Shown in pieces: positions 37,655-50,500 of a stretch of DNA of 64,000 nt (position 1 is the stretch's first letter; every line of letters begins with the position of its first letter). The DNA comes from Wuchereria bancrofti (taxonomy: Eukaryota; Nematoda; Chromadorea; Rhabditida; Onchocercidae): contig SSBO01000009.1 in NCBI GenBank assembly GCA_005281725.1, forward strand, positions 2,328,045-2,392,044, in the 5' to 3' direction. The notes under the pieces were generated by a model. The model ran no database searches. It was not told the origin of the DNA and saw only the letters and a list, made by a program, of their open reading frames with translations. The position numbers and the translations under genes are program-made.

Positions 37655-40600
37655 ATGGATATGGAAGTAAGGCAAGAAAATCAAGTGACTATAGAACAAA
37701 TAACGACTTCAATTAGTGATAATGACACAAATAATTCTAGTTTTATTATCGAAGGTTCGGCAAAGCTAGATAGTTCTAGCCCAGCTGTAGCATTTTATAA
37801 TCCTGCACAACAGTTTAATCGTGATTTAACGTAAGTTATTACTGTAATTCATTTTTGATATGCTGTTGTAAGTATGCGGATGCTAGTGATTTACAAATTT
37901 AAAAAATCTAGAAATGTATTCTAGAAAAAAAAAAGATTATAGTGGGAATTTATAGTAAGAGTAGGGACTGTGAAGATGGTTTAATCCTCAAGATAGTTAG
38001 TTGCTACGTATAATTTTTAATTAATTTTATAAATATATTTTTAGAATTTTGGTACTGCAACAATTTGTAGAAGATCGGAAAAAAGAGTTGGAAGAAAAGA
38101 AATGTAATGAGCAAAATGGTGATGTAGAGCCACAAGCAAAACGATCACGAAAACTCGGAGTCCGTGATGTGGGTTTAAATTTCGAATTTAATGGAAAGTT
38201 CTGATTGAGTGGAATTATGCATTAATTTAGATAACCTTAGGCTCATATTTTGTTTCTAGAAAAATTTTTTTTTTTCAAAAAGTATTAATGATAATATAAT
38301 TGCTATTGCAGGATTCTGAAATACGTATTTTGGATGCGCTATCCGCAAGTGGTTTAAGAGCTATTCGTTTTGCTAAAGAGGTTAAGAACTATAATTGTTT
38401 TGATTATGCGAAAAATATATTCATTGTAATGATAATGCGATAATATATCATTGAAAAATCTTACTTTATAGGTCCCATATGTAGCTAAAATAATTGCAAA
38501 TGATTTTTCGGAACAAGCTGTGAGTTCGATGAATAAAAATATTGAAATGAATGGTGTTCAGAATCTTGTGGAATCAAGATGCGGTGATGCGGTGTAAGTT
38601 TTATGAATAATACCATTTCAACGGATTGCTTTTTTTCAAGTCGAATATAAACTTTCAAGATTTGCTACTTCTATGGGACTTGTTCTCAGCCATTGAGACT
38701 TTAATTGATGAAGATAAAGCTAATCTCAACCTTTTTCTACAACTGTGCAATTCTGTGATAATGAAATGCATAGATTTGTGATGATGTGATAACCTATTAT
38801 ATGTTTAAACGTGTGCTATGAAACACAATCTGTAAGATTGGCATTTCTTAGGTGACATTACAAATAGCCTTATTATCATCTGGCAAAACGTGACATTTAT
38901 GTATTGTGAGTAAAATGAGATAAAGAATTTAGTTCAAAAATTCTTCCATTTCTTTTTTTTTTTTATTCTGGATGAGCACATATGGAATGCTCTTCATCTG
39001 AAATTTCCTACTTTTGCCAGTAAATTCTATGGATTTGTGTGTGTTTTTTTCTCCTGATGATTAATAACTGTTACCTAATGAATATTACAGGAAATATTTG
39101 GGATTACGATATGCTTCTTTAATTGTAGTTTGTCGCAATTGTTAAGTAATTCATTTCTTTTAGAGATGCAATGATGTCTAATCGTTCATTTGATAAGCGA
39201 TTTCATGCAATCGATATTGATCCATATGGTTCAGCATCAATATTTCTCAATTCTGCAGTGCAAGCTGTTACGGACAAAGGTTTTCTTGATATCATTCATG
39301 TTGTTAATAGGCCAAATATAATAGAAGATATGTTTATTAGTTAATTAGACTGATCGAATATTAGTGGATTGAAAAATTTCTTTTCAGGAATATCACTCTT
39401 TGACACTATAACTGATATTTTTTTTTACATCTTATTAGCGATCAAAGGGATTTCACGTAGTATATTTAGCTAAGATCAAGATCGATGATCCGCAAATAGT
39501 TTTGCCGTGTTGAAAGTTTTGAATATATAGGCATCATGGTTCTTAATTTGTAGGCATAGTATATATATACTTAAAGTTCATCATATCCATCTTTGCACCA
39601 TATCACATACGACACTTATGCCGTTATCTTTGGTCTCACAGTCGATAATTCCTTAATTTTGTTCTATGAACAGTAAGGATTATTTTGGGTTCTTTTATTA
39701 ATAGAATATGAAAAAAGGTTAATTACATAAGACCTAAAGGGTAGTTGAATTGCATAATAAGTGATGAAAAGTTAAATTATATAATTAAGTGTCATTAAGA
39801 AAGCTTAGTACTACTTTTGTTCTAACTTTTGTCGCTGTCTTCAGCTGGTATAGTATTCGTTGTTCTTTATTGATCGTTTATTTACAGGTATTTTAATGAT
39901 TACTTGTACGGATATGGCTGTATTATGTGGTAATACGCCTGAGTCATGTTATAATAAATATGGTTCTGTTGGCTTACGACATAAAAGCTGTCACGAATTC
40001 GTAAGTTCATATTACTTTGACTTTTCTCTTTTCTCACTTTTTTTCATAAATGTATGTTATGGCACTTTCGAATTTTTATAAAAGGGTAATGAAATTAGGT
40101 CAGAAATACTAGAAATACAAATTCGATTGAATTTAATTTTAAATCCGATTTTCTTTATGGAAAGTATGAAGATTCCGGAACTATTTTTACCCTTTTTCCG
40201 TTAGGCTTCCATTTTTTTTCTTTTTTTTTTGTTTTACTGTTACTGTTGAAATGCAAACACAAAAAATTTGCTTTTGTATATATCATTTGTATGAAACTTT
40301 TGTCATTTATTGCTTAACTTTCTTCTTTGTTTCGATGTAATATTCAAAAAAAAAGTGACCAGAATTTGATTTCTAGGCTATTCGTGTTTTATTGAGAGCT
40401 ATTGATACACATGCAAATTGTTATGGAAGGTATATCGAACCATTACTTTCATTAAGTATCGATTATTATTTGCGGGTTTTTGTGAGATTACATACAAGCG
40501 CATTTATCGCCAAGGATAGCGTAATGTAAATAATACTTCTTCATACGATATATGCTTTGATTTTGAAAGATCTTATTGAACTTATTAGAATTATATTGAT

Positions 40601-42994
40601 AAAAAGAGAAGTACCAGAAATGGATAATATCAATAATGTATATTGTCTTTTCCCTTCAGTTATCAGTTTATTTTCGGATATTTTTTAAATGTTTTAAAGT
40701 GATAACTAATTCAGGAAGGTATCACATGTATTCGCATGTACTGGATGCTATTCATTGTACTTACAACCACTTGTGAAAAAGATAAAAAACGGAAATAGTA
40801 TAAAATATACTCCGAAAACATTTGATGTGTCGTTATTGAATAAGGATGGGAAATGCGTGCATTGCAGACAATCCGTACATATGGCTGGTCCAATCTATAG
40901 TGCACCAATACATAATCAACACTTTGTGAATAAACTGTTGCAAAGGTGAAGTATTTTTCCAAGAAAACTTTATTTTTTTTTCCTTTCGAACTTTATAAAA
41001 AACTGTTTATTTTTAAAATTGCAGGTTGAAAGCACTTCCAGACGAAAAAAGATCGGAAACATTTTTGCGTACAGTTGGAGTTTTAAGTGTCATTGCTGAG
41101 GTTGAATTTTTTTCTTTAATTCGAAACATCGTTTATGCTATCAAATGCTCAAAAACCTCCTTTAAGCGATATCACTACCATACCGTTAATTTCACCATAT
41201 GGAATAGTAGTGTTTAGAAATAATAGTTCCTAAATTGCAGTTTGCTTTGTTATCTTTAAAAGTTTCAAACTAAATAAAAAAACAAACAAAGTATAAGTTA
41301 AGTAATTAAGATGAGACAATACGATTTTAATTATAATACGCTAAAGACAAAAAGTATCATATGCCTTTCCTCATCAATGCACGGTTGAGTCAGACATAAA
41401 GTTGTATTCATTATCAATAAACACACTGCTTTGAATAACCGAAGAATATAGCTTGATTATTTGAAAGTTTCTAGTTTTTTTTTTTCTTTTCTGTTAACGG
41501 TTACAGTGGGCTATAGAATTGTAAGAAAACGGAGCTTTTTTTTTGTTCGTAATTTCGTTTTCTTACAGCTCATAATTGTATTGTCTGCTTCTTTAAGATC
41601 GCATAATTGTATTAATTTAATAAAAAGCAAAGATAAATCGGAACATTAATAAGCAACTAAATTAATTTGATTAACAGTACTTTTTATTTCGATTTTACAG
41701 GAATTACCAGATATTCCTCTATATTACGAATATGATCAATTGATGCATGTTGTGAAATCAGCGGTGCCAAAAGCAGTTGACTTTCGTTCAGCACTCATGA
41801 ATGCTGGCTATCGTTGTTCCATTTCACATTGCAATCCAAAAGCAATCAAAACCGATGCTCCAACATCATTTTTATGGGATATCGCCCGAACTGTGGTAAA
41901 TTTAGCATATTATTTACATTTGATTCTTCTAAATTCGATTTTTTGTCAGCCCTTTGAATATGGCTAACAGAATATACAGGAAAGGTAGTTTTATCATAAA
42001 TTCTCTTCGTTTACGAAAATTTTGCTATGAATTGTTAGTAGAGACCATAAATTGATAACTAATTTCATGTGTACTGCTTCAAAAATTTTTTTTAACACGT
42101 TTATATCTATTTCACAATATATCTATCATTGATGGCAGTTGTTTTGCTGACCATTGGCTAAAAATGAGTTTAATATCGTTGATCCATGAGAGTAATAGTA
42201 ACAACGGAACAAATTTTTTTGGTTGCAGAATGTAACACTTTTCTATAATATAGTGAGGAAGATTGGGACATAGGTTTCCTTTTTATTGAAATAGAGCAGT
42301 GATTTTTTTGTAAAAAAATTTTTCGATCTGACTTCTTAGGTATTATTTCGTTTATTATATTGTTTCGCACATAATTTAAGTAATTAATTTACAGGCAAAA
42401 AATAATAATGTTACAAGCGATCGTTTTACAGAGGAATGTGCTGGGAAAATCATTTTGGAGCAGGAAATAAAGTAAAAATTTCTTTGAACAATTTTTATAC
42501 GATATCTTTTTTAAATAAGTAGTTAATAATGGAGTCTTCATGATTAATTTTCTAATTTAATTTGTCGGTTTTATAATGAGTTGCTGGTTCCTTACAATTA
42601 GATAGATTAAATAGAGTAGTGTATCTGATTGTGCACACTGTAAAGGATTTGTTATATGAAATTTCTTTTCTTTCTAAATTTCTTCACAACTTTGACTTTT
42701 CCATATCCGTAAAATATTTATTGTTCGAATGCTACACTAAAATAAAATGTTGATATTTCACCAAAATGGTTATTGAAAATCTTTATAAGCCAAATAAATT
42801 TCTCTCTCATAATTTCCAGGCATGAAATCATTTTTCGGCTACATCCGGAAGCATTAGAGAAAAGCAAAATGGATTCGTTGCTGCGTTTTCAACAAAGTAA
42901 AGGTAAAAATATGGGGCCAAAAGCAAAGACGAAAGGTTCAGTTTCCTCGATCCGAGCTAGTTTTCAGTTGTCACAGCAAGGCGAAAAGAAATGA
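37655..42994 (+). CDS. TRMT1: tRNA (guanine26-N2)-dimethyltransferase
   Basis: Twelve exons: 37655-37830, 38045-38168, 38312-38380, 38472-38593, 39164-39279, 39888-40000, 40377-40525, 40715-40945, 41025-41100, 41701-41895, 42395-42471, 42820-42994; 540 residues, close to yeast Trm1 and shorter than human TRMT1. It uses S-adenosylmethionine to dimethylate G26 of many tRNAs, in nucleus/cytosol and sometimes mitochondria. Family marks in order: EGSAK...AVAFYNPAQQFNRDL (about 34-58); SAM motif I LDALSASGLRAIRFAKE (about 107-123); catalytic-motif region IDPYGSASIFLN (about 182-193); zinc-binding C298/C301 and C337/C340 (ACTGCYSLYL, CVHC); GPIYSAPIHN; and a C-terminal GYRCSISHCNPKAIKTDAP. No obvious mitochondrial presequence: the N-terminus is acidic. 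The C-terminal Lys-rich tail could be a nuclear signal. The gene looks intact. Confidence 0.96.
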
Positions 42995-43073
42995 GTAATT
43001 GGTGATCTTATTTTGGAATTTGAAAATTTTTATTTTCTTCCGTTTTTTATTGTTTTTTGTCACAAATATTTTC

Positions 43074-43079
43074 AATAAA
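43074..43079 (+). terminator. poly(A) signal of TRM1
   Basis: AATAAA 80 bases after the stop codon. Confidence 0.6.
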
Positions 43080-44115
43080 TATTTTGATTTTCTAAGCAAG
43101 AAAACATGTGTGGTAACATATATATTAAAAGAAGTTACGATACAGTTTTTCTTGCTTAGAAAATTCTTTAGCAAACAAATTGATGTTTCTGAAGTTATAA
43201 TTTCTCTTCAAGAAATCATCTTTTTCACAAGCACTTTGATACTTATTGACAAGAGAAGTTTTATGACCAACGTTACTTGCTTATTATTACCGGTATTCAT
43301 GAGTAACATATCTGAAGCAGCGCTTCTACCTGTTCGAGAGCATATTTTCATCAAAGAAAGCTGATCTTTTTTTATTATTAATTCTCAAAATGCCTCGAAC
43401 TGTAGAATGCCACTATTTTCCCGGTTCAATATATTGTTCTTGTTGTTAATTCCAAATGTTGGTAAAATTATATTCTCGATCTTTTTACATTATTATAGCT
43501 AAAAACAATGAGTGTTGAGGTTAAACCGAATCCTTATTAATATTTCATGCACGTGAACTATGTACCAACATATCGTTAACGTTCATTTTCGTCTATCAAA
43601 AAAAAAAAAACTAAGAAACAAATTAACAGCCTTTTTTAATTAACAATTTACTGGTGAAAAAATACAATTTGATAAAAACGTCAACAAGTTTATCCAGAAA
43701 TAGGGAGTATTTTTTTTTCCCAGAAATAGGAAGGCATGCAGTAAATGATTTTCTAGGGTTTGGTAAGGTTAAAAGATTACGAATCTGTAAAGTTTCTGAA
43801 GATCCAAGCAAAATAAAAAGCTTTGAATATAACCTGTTGAAATGTATCACTGAAGCTTCTTTTTCTTTTTTTTTAAACTGCTGATCAAAAATTAATTATT
43901 GAAGATGTGACATCATAAAATGGTGTTGCTTTCTTCTTACTAATGTCACAACAAATCTCATTATCTTTAGCAAAATTCCCATTATTTCGCTACATTGATA
44001 GAAATGATAATTACAAAGTATTTTTGCCGAAATATGTTTTCTTCCTGGTCGCATAAGTTCCGATTTCTAAACCCAAAAAACGGTTGTGCAACATCATTTC
44101 GGTAACATTCCGTTT

Positions 44116-44505
44116 GGTTGTCTTTTTTTCTTTTTTTTTGGTGCTAAGAAATTATTTTTCCATCAGTGTTTGAAAAAATGAAAGAAAAAAAAACTTCCGG
44201 TAGTATATTTTAGCAAATATGAAATAACCATAAATTCTGAAAGTTGAATTTCATTTTCACAGCATGCTTCCATACTGATCTTTTCGCCAATGCAATTGCA
44301 TATGAGCTAAATGGCATAATATGCATCAATTTGTTTGGTAAAAATCTGAATAGAATGAAAAGTAGAATAAAATGAATGGATAAAACTGGAGTAAAAAAAT
44401 TTATTCTGTTCGAATTTAATTAATCAACCAAAAAATAATTGGAATGAAAAGTTGATACAATATGCTATTTTTTTTTCTTAGCACCAAAAAAAAAGAGAAA
44501 AAACC
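44116..44505. repeat. Imperfect inverted repeat, MITE-like spacing
   Basis: Arms 44116-44160 and 44463-44505 are reverse complements over a 20-base perfect core (44132-44151 with 44474-44493) that includes GGTGCTAAGAAA; the flanking matches are mainly oligo-T/oligo-A. The arms enclose about 300 bases without coding capacity. No clear target-site duplication was seen. Confidence 0.5.
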
Positions 44506-44860
44506 ATTATGGTTTGTTTTATAGTTGGTAATAACACTCTAATTTTGACAAAGGTAACCAGCCCAATAATAAACCAAGGTGATCGAAAAGATAGGGAAAT
44601 TTTACTCCTTTGCAAAAAATGTTGAATTTAGATATGCCTAGAATAACAAAGAAAGTTGTAGTTCCATTCGTGGGACACAATTAATTTGAATATCCAAGAA
44701 ACTACTAACTAAGAAATCGATTAAACCTGCAAAGGAATGACTACGAGAAAATGAAATTCGCAATATTTGGTAATAGAAACCCTCAAATATTGATTGTAAT
44801 AAAAATGCAAATTGGAATGGAAACTATGGATTCAGATATTATATCGTCTATCGAAGTTAG

Positions 44861-44970
44861 TAATTACTATAAATCAAAGCTAAAGTAATTACTATAAATC
44901 AAAGCTAAAGTAATTAATATAAATCAAAAAAAAGTAATTACCAGTAAAAGTAATTATCATAAATCAATAC
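44861..44970. repeat. Short tandem array, 25-base unit
   Basis: Two identical 25-base copies starting TAATTACTATAAATC (44861-44885, 44886-44910), followed by three shortened or mutated copies beginning TAATTA. Confidence 0.9.
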
Positions 44971-45526
44971 GATGTATTACATATTTCAAGTCAATTTTCA
45001 CTAAAGAAAAAAGCAGAATGCTGAAAACAATCTGACTTGTTGGAGTCAATTATTCAAATTTATGCAATTTGGTAAAATTTAAACTCTCAAACTCTTTAAT
45101 CAATAAAATAATCGGCTCCAATGATATGAAAGTGGGTGGTATAGACAGGCACTATAATCGCTACAACAATATGTTCTATGATTCTAAGGAAGTATTAGCG
45201 CATACCAATTGTTGTGACCTTCAGAATAGGGGGTCAAATTACTAATTATAACTATTAGTATTGATATATCAGAAATAGATCGATTCTGGAAATTGAAATT
45301 TATTCGTGTACAAGAATAGCTTAATTTTCATAATAATGAACAAATTATTTAAAATGGGAAATATTAAGTCTCTTGATCATAGAAAGAATCAGAAATCAAG
45401 TTAAATGACAACTTTAATTTATGTTTTAGTCGCTTAAAATCTTTGATTAAATGACTTCAGAACAATGAGTACTTCCAAGTGTAATGAAAAGATTCGCTGA
45501 CCAGTTACAATCTTATTATCGAAATG

Positions 45527-45609
45527 ATCAGCCAAGGATGGTAATGAAACTCTTAAATGTAATGAAAATGAAATGAAAAATATCAGCCAAGGATGGTAAT
45601 GAAACTCTT
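45527..45609. repeat. 28-base direct repeat
   Basis: The block starting ATCAGCCAAGGATGG and ending GAAACTCTT occurs identically at 45527-45554 and 45582-45609. Confidence 0.92.
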
Positions 45610-45660
45610 CGCAAATACAGGAGTAAAAAAATTCTTAAATGATAAAGAATTTAATAATCT

Positions 45661-46107
45661 GTGAAAAGCATCGAGCAGAAAAATGTCAAAATAAGAAGAT
45701 TCGTGGTATTAATTGGAATCCTGATAGTTCTCATTTGGTTAATCTTTGAAGCCTTGGAAAGATCAAAAAAAAAAAGAAAATCTCGAATTGCTCTCATCAA
45801 AAGTTTGACTATTCCAACATTGAGAATTACTAGCTATGCACATATGAGTACACCTTACCCAATTTTTTATCAAACAAATGGGACTCTAAAATATAGATAT
45901 CACTTTATTCTCCAATTCCAAATGCGTCTTATATTCGACAAAAAATCATTTTCACCCTACAACCAAGATTTGTACAAAATCGTGTTGCAAAAATACGAAA
46001 TACTAAATTCTCATTTTGCTATATTACAAGTGAAAACAGTAGCAAATATGAGAACTAAAAGTTCTATAGAAGGACTTTATCCCTCTCCTTCAATTCATAA
46101 ATTTTGA
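45661..46107 (+). other. Unexplained 149-codon open frame, possible membrane protein or exon
   Basis: Open from just after TAA to TGA at 46105. It begins with GTG; the first ATG is only at about codon 61. Near its start is a 16-residue hydrophobic run (FVVLIGILIVLIWLIF), then a basic patch (RSKKKRKSR). I recognise no family. A run this long without stops is uncommon in such AT-rich DNA, but there is no clear start codon, no neighbouring exon and it sits among repeats. It could be an exon of an unseen gene, a remnant of a mobile element, or chance. Confidence 0.25.
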
Positions 46108-47448
46108 ATCATAGCGAAAAGAAAGTTAATTAAAGATGATTAATTAAAAAAGAATCAAAATGGCCACTTTAGGCATCTAACATCAGCGAATATGAAGTCG
46201 GAAGAAAAAAAAAAATTGATTTCTCCAATAGAGAACGTTGCGAATTTTGAATGTCATGAACCTAAAATAAATCATAATAATAAAATAATTTCATGTAAAA
46301 ATCAATCCATTCAAATTATATTACGATAAATCATTTAACTAATTTCTCATTTCTCATTTAGCCAATTTCTCATCTCTTTTCTTTGTTTTCTTTGTTTATC
46401 TTGAATCTAACCATATTCCCATCTTTGTCCATAATTGTTAAAATACCGAAAGTCAATACACACATACGAATATTTCTGATTTTTCAGTCAATTGTATCAG
46501 ATATTCCTGAAGATAGTTTTTTTGTTCATTTAGCTCTATGATAGTTATCACTCACAGAGCTTTGTATCCGATCAGATATACCAAATTATTGTAAACCACT
46601 CCCATCTTGATAAGTATATATGTATACCTTACACCAACTGATTATCTCAATCCATAAAGTTGATTTTATTTCTTCAACAACCTTTAATTCTACTACCTTT
46701 TCATCGTTTACGACAAACTATTTCTATTATACTACTATATCTGTTAATAAAATTATTATAATGTTCCTGTGTAATTTCAGTATCGATAACTGCGCGAACC
46801 AACTTACTTCGACATCAGAAGGTGAAGAATCTTTTCATAATGAAAAAAAAATTATATTTTCTTACCGAAAAATCTTATCACTAACCCTTATCAAACTTTG
46901 ATTGTGCTAAAAACCTTCCAAATCAATATAAATTCATAAGAATCGAATTAGTTAGTGTTTTATTTTTAATACTGAATGACATATGGAATCAACTTATTAA
47001 ATTTTATCAAAAAGCTTCTAAAACTAAGAGACAAAAGAAAATATTCCCGAAATTACTAAATATTTACACAAAGTCTCAAGAAATAATTTAGTGAAAATAA
47101 TATTTGCATCATTACTAAATAAAAGCTTTCGGTTTCCGAAGAACCTTTGTACTCATAGATTCCTGGATTTTGAATAACTTTTTTTTTTGAAAATTTTTTG
47201 AAATTCCGGGTTTATCATCCAAAAGCTTTCTCTTCCTTTTATTTTTTGCGCCTGTTAATGAGTTCTACAAGGTCCGGTTAAAATCTACTAGAGAAAATTG
47301 AGCTGTAACGAAAATATTGATTCCTAAATGGGAAATTTGCTATTGGTATAATTGGCGAGGAAGTTTTGCTTTTTCTGAATTTCCCCGTGCAATTGGAAAA
47401 AAAGGGAGGAAAGGTCCATTGAAGAGGAATCACTGTGTTGTTCGGGTT

Positions 47449-47502
47449 GGCGTAACGTAAAGGTGGCGTAACGTGTAAAGTTCACGTAGCGTATAAAGTT
47501 CC
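47449..47502. promoter_or_regulatory. CGTAAC-type repeat cluster upstream of the 47553 gene
   Basis: Three degenerate copies of about 17 bases: GGCGTAACGTAAAG, GGCGTAACGTGTAAAGTTC and ACGTAGCGTATAAAGTTC. They lie 50-105 bases upstream of the proposed start codon. The position suggests transcription-factor sites; this is inferred. Confidence 0.35.
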
Positions 47503-47552
47503 GGATTTGATGTGTCACGTCCCTGTTCTACATATATTGTAAGCTGATTATT

Positions 47553-50500
47553 ATGGGCGATACAGAAGAGTCGATCGGTAGAGTTTTTGTGTTGATTGTA
47601 TACAGTAAATGGTTATTGGGAGATTTTCTCTGTGTGTTTTTTTGATTTTATCCAGAAGAGACGGAATTTTAAATTTTATTTTGAAGAAGTTAGTACTCTA
47701 TTTTTAGATTTTGTTCAATTTATTGCTATTTTTTTGTAATAAAATGAACTTAAGTTAGATTTTTAACATATTTCAGTTTTTAGACAAGCTTTACTGTAAA
47801 TTTTTGAAATTTCTTTCGCGTAGGTGTAAGCTTCAATGTTTTTACATTTTCTTTGTAGTCTATTTTTGCATGAAAATGAATTGTAATTTAAATGAGGAAG
47901 TGGTTTCTTACCAAATGGGGAAAAAATATATTGCTTAAATGGTGGTGGGTCTTGATGTTTTTCTTTTAGATTTTTATTCGAGAAATAGTTAAACTAAAAT
48001 AGCACATATTATTTAATACATGAAAAAGAAAGAACAATTATGTCGGTGTCTTCTGGATAAAATTGAAGCATCCAGGCAACGCGGGTTTATATTGAGTTTG
48101 GTGATTAATAACATGTCATGTGCATGTTGGATATGGATATATGTAGTGAACTAGCTGTTTAGTTAGACTGAGGATTATGCGGAATTCAGCTTTTTATTTT
48201 TGCTGTAAAACTTTCGTGGTTTTAAAATTCTAGAATTGAAATACCATACATCGAGTGACGATTTGACGCGCATTTGTTATTATTAATCTTCTAAAATTTT
48301 GTTCAAAAATTTATCCATTTATGTATTCTTTCTTAATTTATTCTTAACCTATTGAATGTTGGCAAAAAGTTTCAGATGCCAGTGTGATGGGATCAAATAA
48401 ACAGAAGAAAACTGCGAAAGAAAAGCCACCAGCTTCGCCATGCGGGTAGTCCCCACAGATAAATATTTTTGAATTTAACCATTTTCGAAGTTGGTTTTGT
48501 TAGGAAGACTAGGGAATTTCTATTTTTCATTTTTATTTACTTTTTGCTTCCTTACTACTTATTTCATATTTTCTTATCATAAAGAAGAATGAAGAGAGAG
48601 AATATTTGAAAAGTTGAGGAGAGAAATGTCCTCGTTAGGAAGAAGACCTAAACAAAATCCAGAACTAAACAAATAATTGCTAACACCGAATAGCTTAAAA
48701 AAAAGACCTAAATTTTGCATAGTGTAAATTTGCCGCTTTGGAGTCACTGTCACTGTGACTGTAACCAAACATGGGTTTCACAACACGCCAACAAGGTGCT
48801 GAAGGTTAAAATATTTTATTCAGTTAGACTCTCAGCGCTCCATTTACATCTCCAGCATTCTTACTTTAAATTTCTGCGAAAATATTCTAGCGTTCTTCTT
48901 TAGAATTCACCATCATTCACTTCTCTTCAATATCTAGTATGGCTTTTAGGTCATATTTTTAATCTTTCGTTTTGTTTTTTGATCGAATTTTATCATTTCC
49001 TGCTATCCAGACAATGTGTGGTGTGGTGTGATATATATATATATATATATATTTCTGTTTGTAATTTTCTTTGTGAATATCAGTCTAGGTGTTACCGATG
49101 AGAACGTCTGTTCTTCTACCTGCGCTTTGAATGACTATCTTGTTCTACATTTATATGCCTTTCAAATTTTGTCCGGAATGAAAGGGATATTTTTCTTTCT
49201 TGGTTGTTAAGTAAGAAATTATGATAGCTTTTTTCCATTAAATATCGAGAAAGGCGGAAGAAGTTCAAGAAAATTTTTGATTACTGCTAAATTTGTTATG
49301 AATTGTTACAATGATTCAGTTTTATGTAAATTTCACTTCGAATTATCATGCTGCAAACGATACTACCCATTCTCATTCTGCTGTTCAATCACTTTTATCA
49401 TATTTTAATTAAGTAATTGATTTAGCTCTTCAAGCTCCGGAGAAATCAGTGACGACAGCGATGGTGAAGCGGAAGATGCTATTCATGTGGCTCAACCAGA
49501 GGCTACGTTAGCTTTTAATTTTTATAATTCATGCTTTTGCATAAAGAAATGGGTTTCTGTTCTTCATTATTCGGAATAAGATAGCTGGTTGGATGTTATC
49601 GTGATTGCTTATATAAAGCCTAATTTGTAACTGTGATAAACAGTTCACTTTCAGAACAAATGTGAGATTTAATGTACGCTTTACTTTTCTATTTTTTCAA
49701 ATTTTTAGGAGAAATGGTTTTATTGAATACCGTAGAAGAGAATTTAAGAGGGATTTCCACTCTAATCGGGAGCGTGATGCACCACAACGGTTTGATCCTG
49801 ATAATGATTATCGACATCCACATTTGACACCTGAACAAATTTCCCTTCGCGTACGGAAGATTCCAGGACCAGATGTGGTATGCTTCATAAAATGTTTTTT
49901 GCGAATTTTCATTGTTTTTTTATAATATTAAAGCAAATTGAGACGAAGCAGTTAGAAGAGGGGAGAACACGTGAGGAATAATTTTTTTTTTTTTGAATTT
50001 ATATTGTATCTCAGTTTCGGCCGGGAATTTTGTCTGTGTTTAAAAATCGGAAAGCGATTAATTAACTACCTGTGCTGAATTGTTTGCTCTTTAAAAATCT
50101 CTTTAAAGAATTTTCCCATTCATTAAAAGAATTCCATATATCGTTTGCTATTTGTTCCACATTACTTTCTCTTTATAGCGTTTTAATGCAACCATTTTAG
50201 TTGGTAGAATTAAGTGATGTAGGCTTGCGACATTTGTTATCCGATGTACATGAATTGGATCGTGAGCAAATTCGACTTTCCAACAATCGTCGAAAGTTAT
50301 TGGAGTTTGTTTTTGGTTTCAAATTCTTCTTTTATTTCTTTATATATATGCTTTAATGGAGATCTTGCAAATCCAAAAAAATTTGCTGATCTGATATTTT
50401 TCAGACAGATGCGCCAAATGCATAAACAAGAAATAGGATCTTTACGGGAGTGTATGGAAACGTTGAAGAGGTTGATGAGTGAACGTGGAATGAATTTACT

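Larger units (their letters stand above)
42995..47552. other. Repeat-bearing gene desert, 4.6 kb
   Basis: No gene is called. Contents: TRM1 3' UTR with AATAAA at 43074-43079; an imperfect inverted repeat (44116-44160 and 44463-44505); tandem 25-base units at 44861-44970; a 28-base direct repeat at 45527 and 45582; a long unexplained open frame at 45661-46107; and a CGTAAC-rich cluster at 47449-47502 just before the next gene. Much of this could be debris of mobile elements. Confidence 0.55.

Noticed and set aside
43654..43884. Overlapping plus and minus open frames downstream of TRM1
   Set aside because: Lysine- and phenylalanine-rich, no family features, no splice context.
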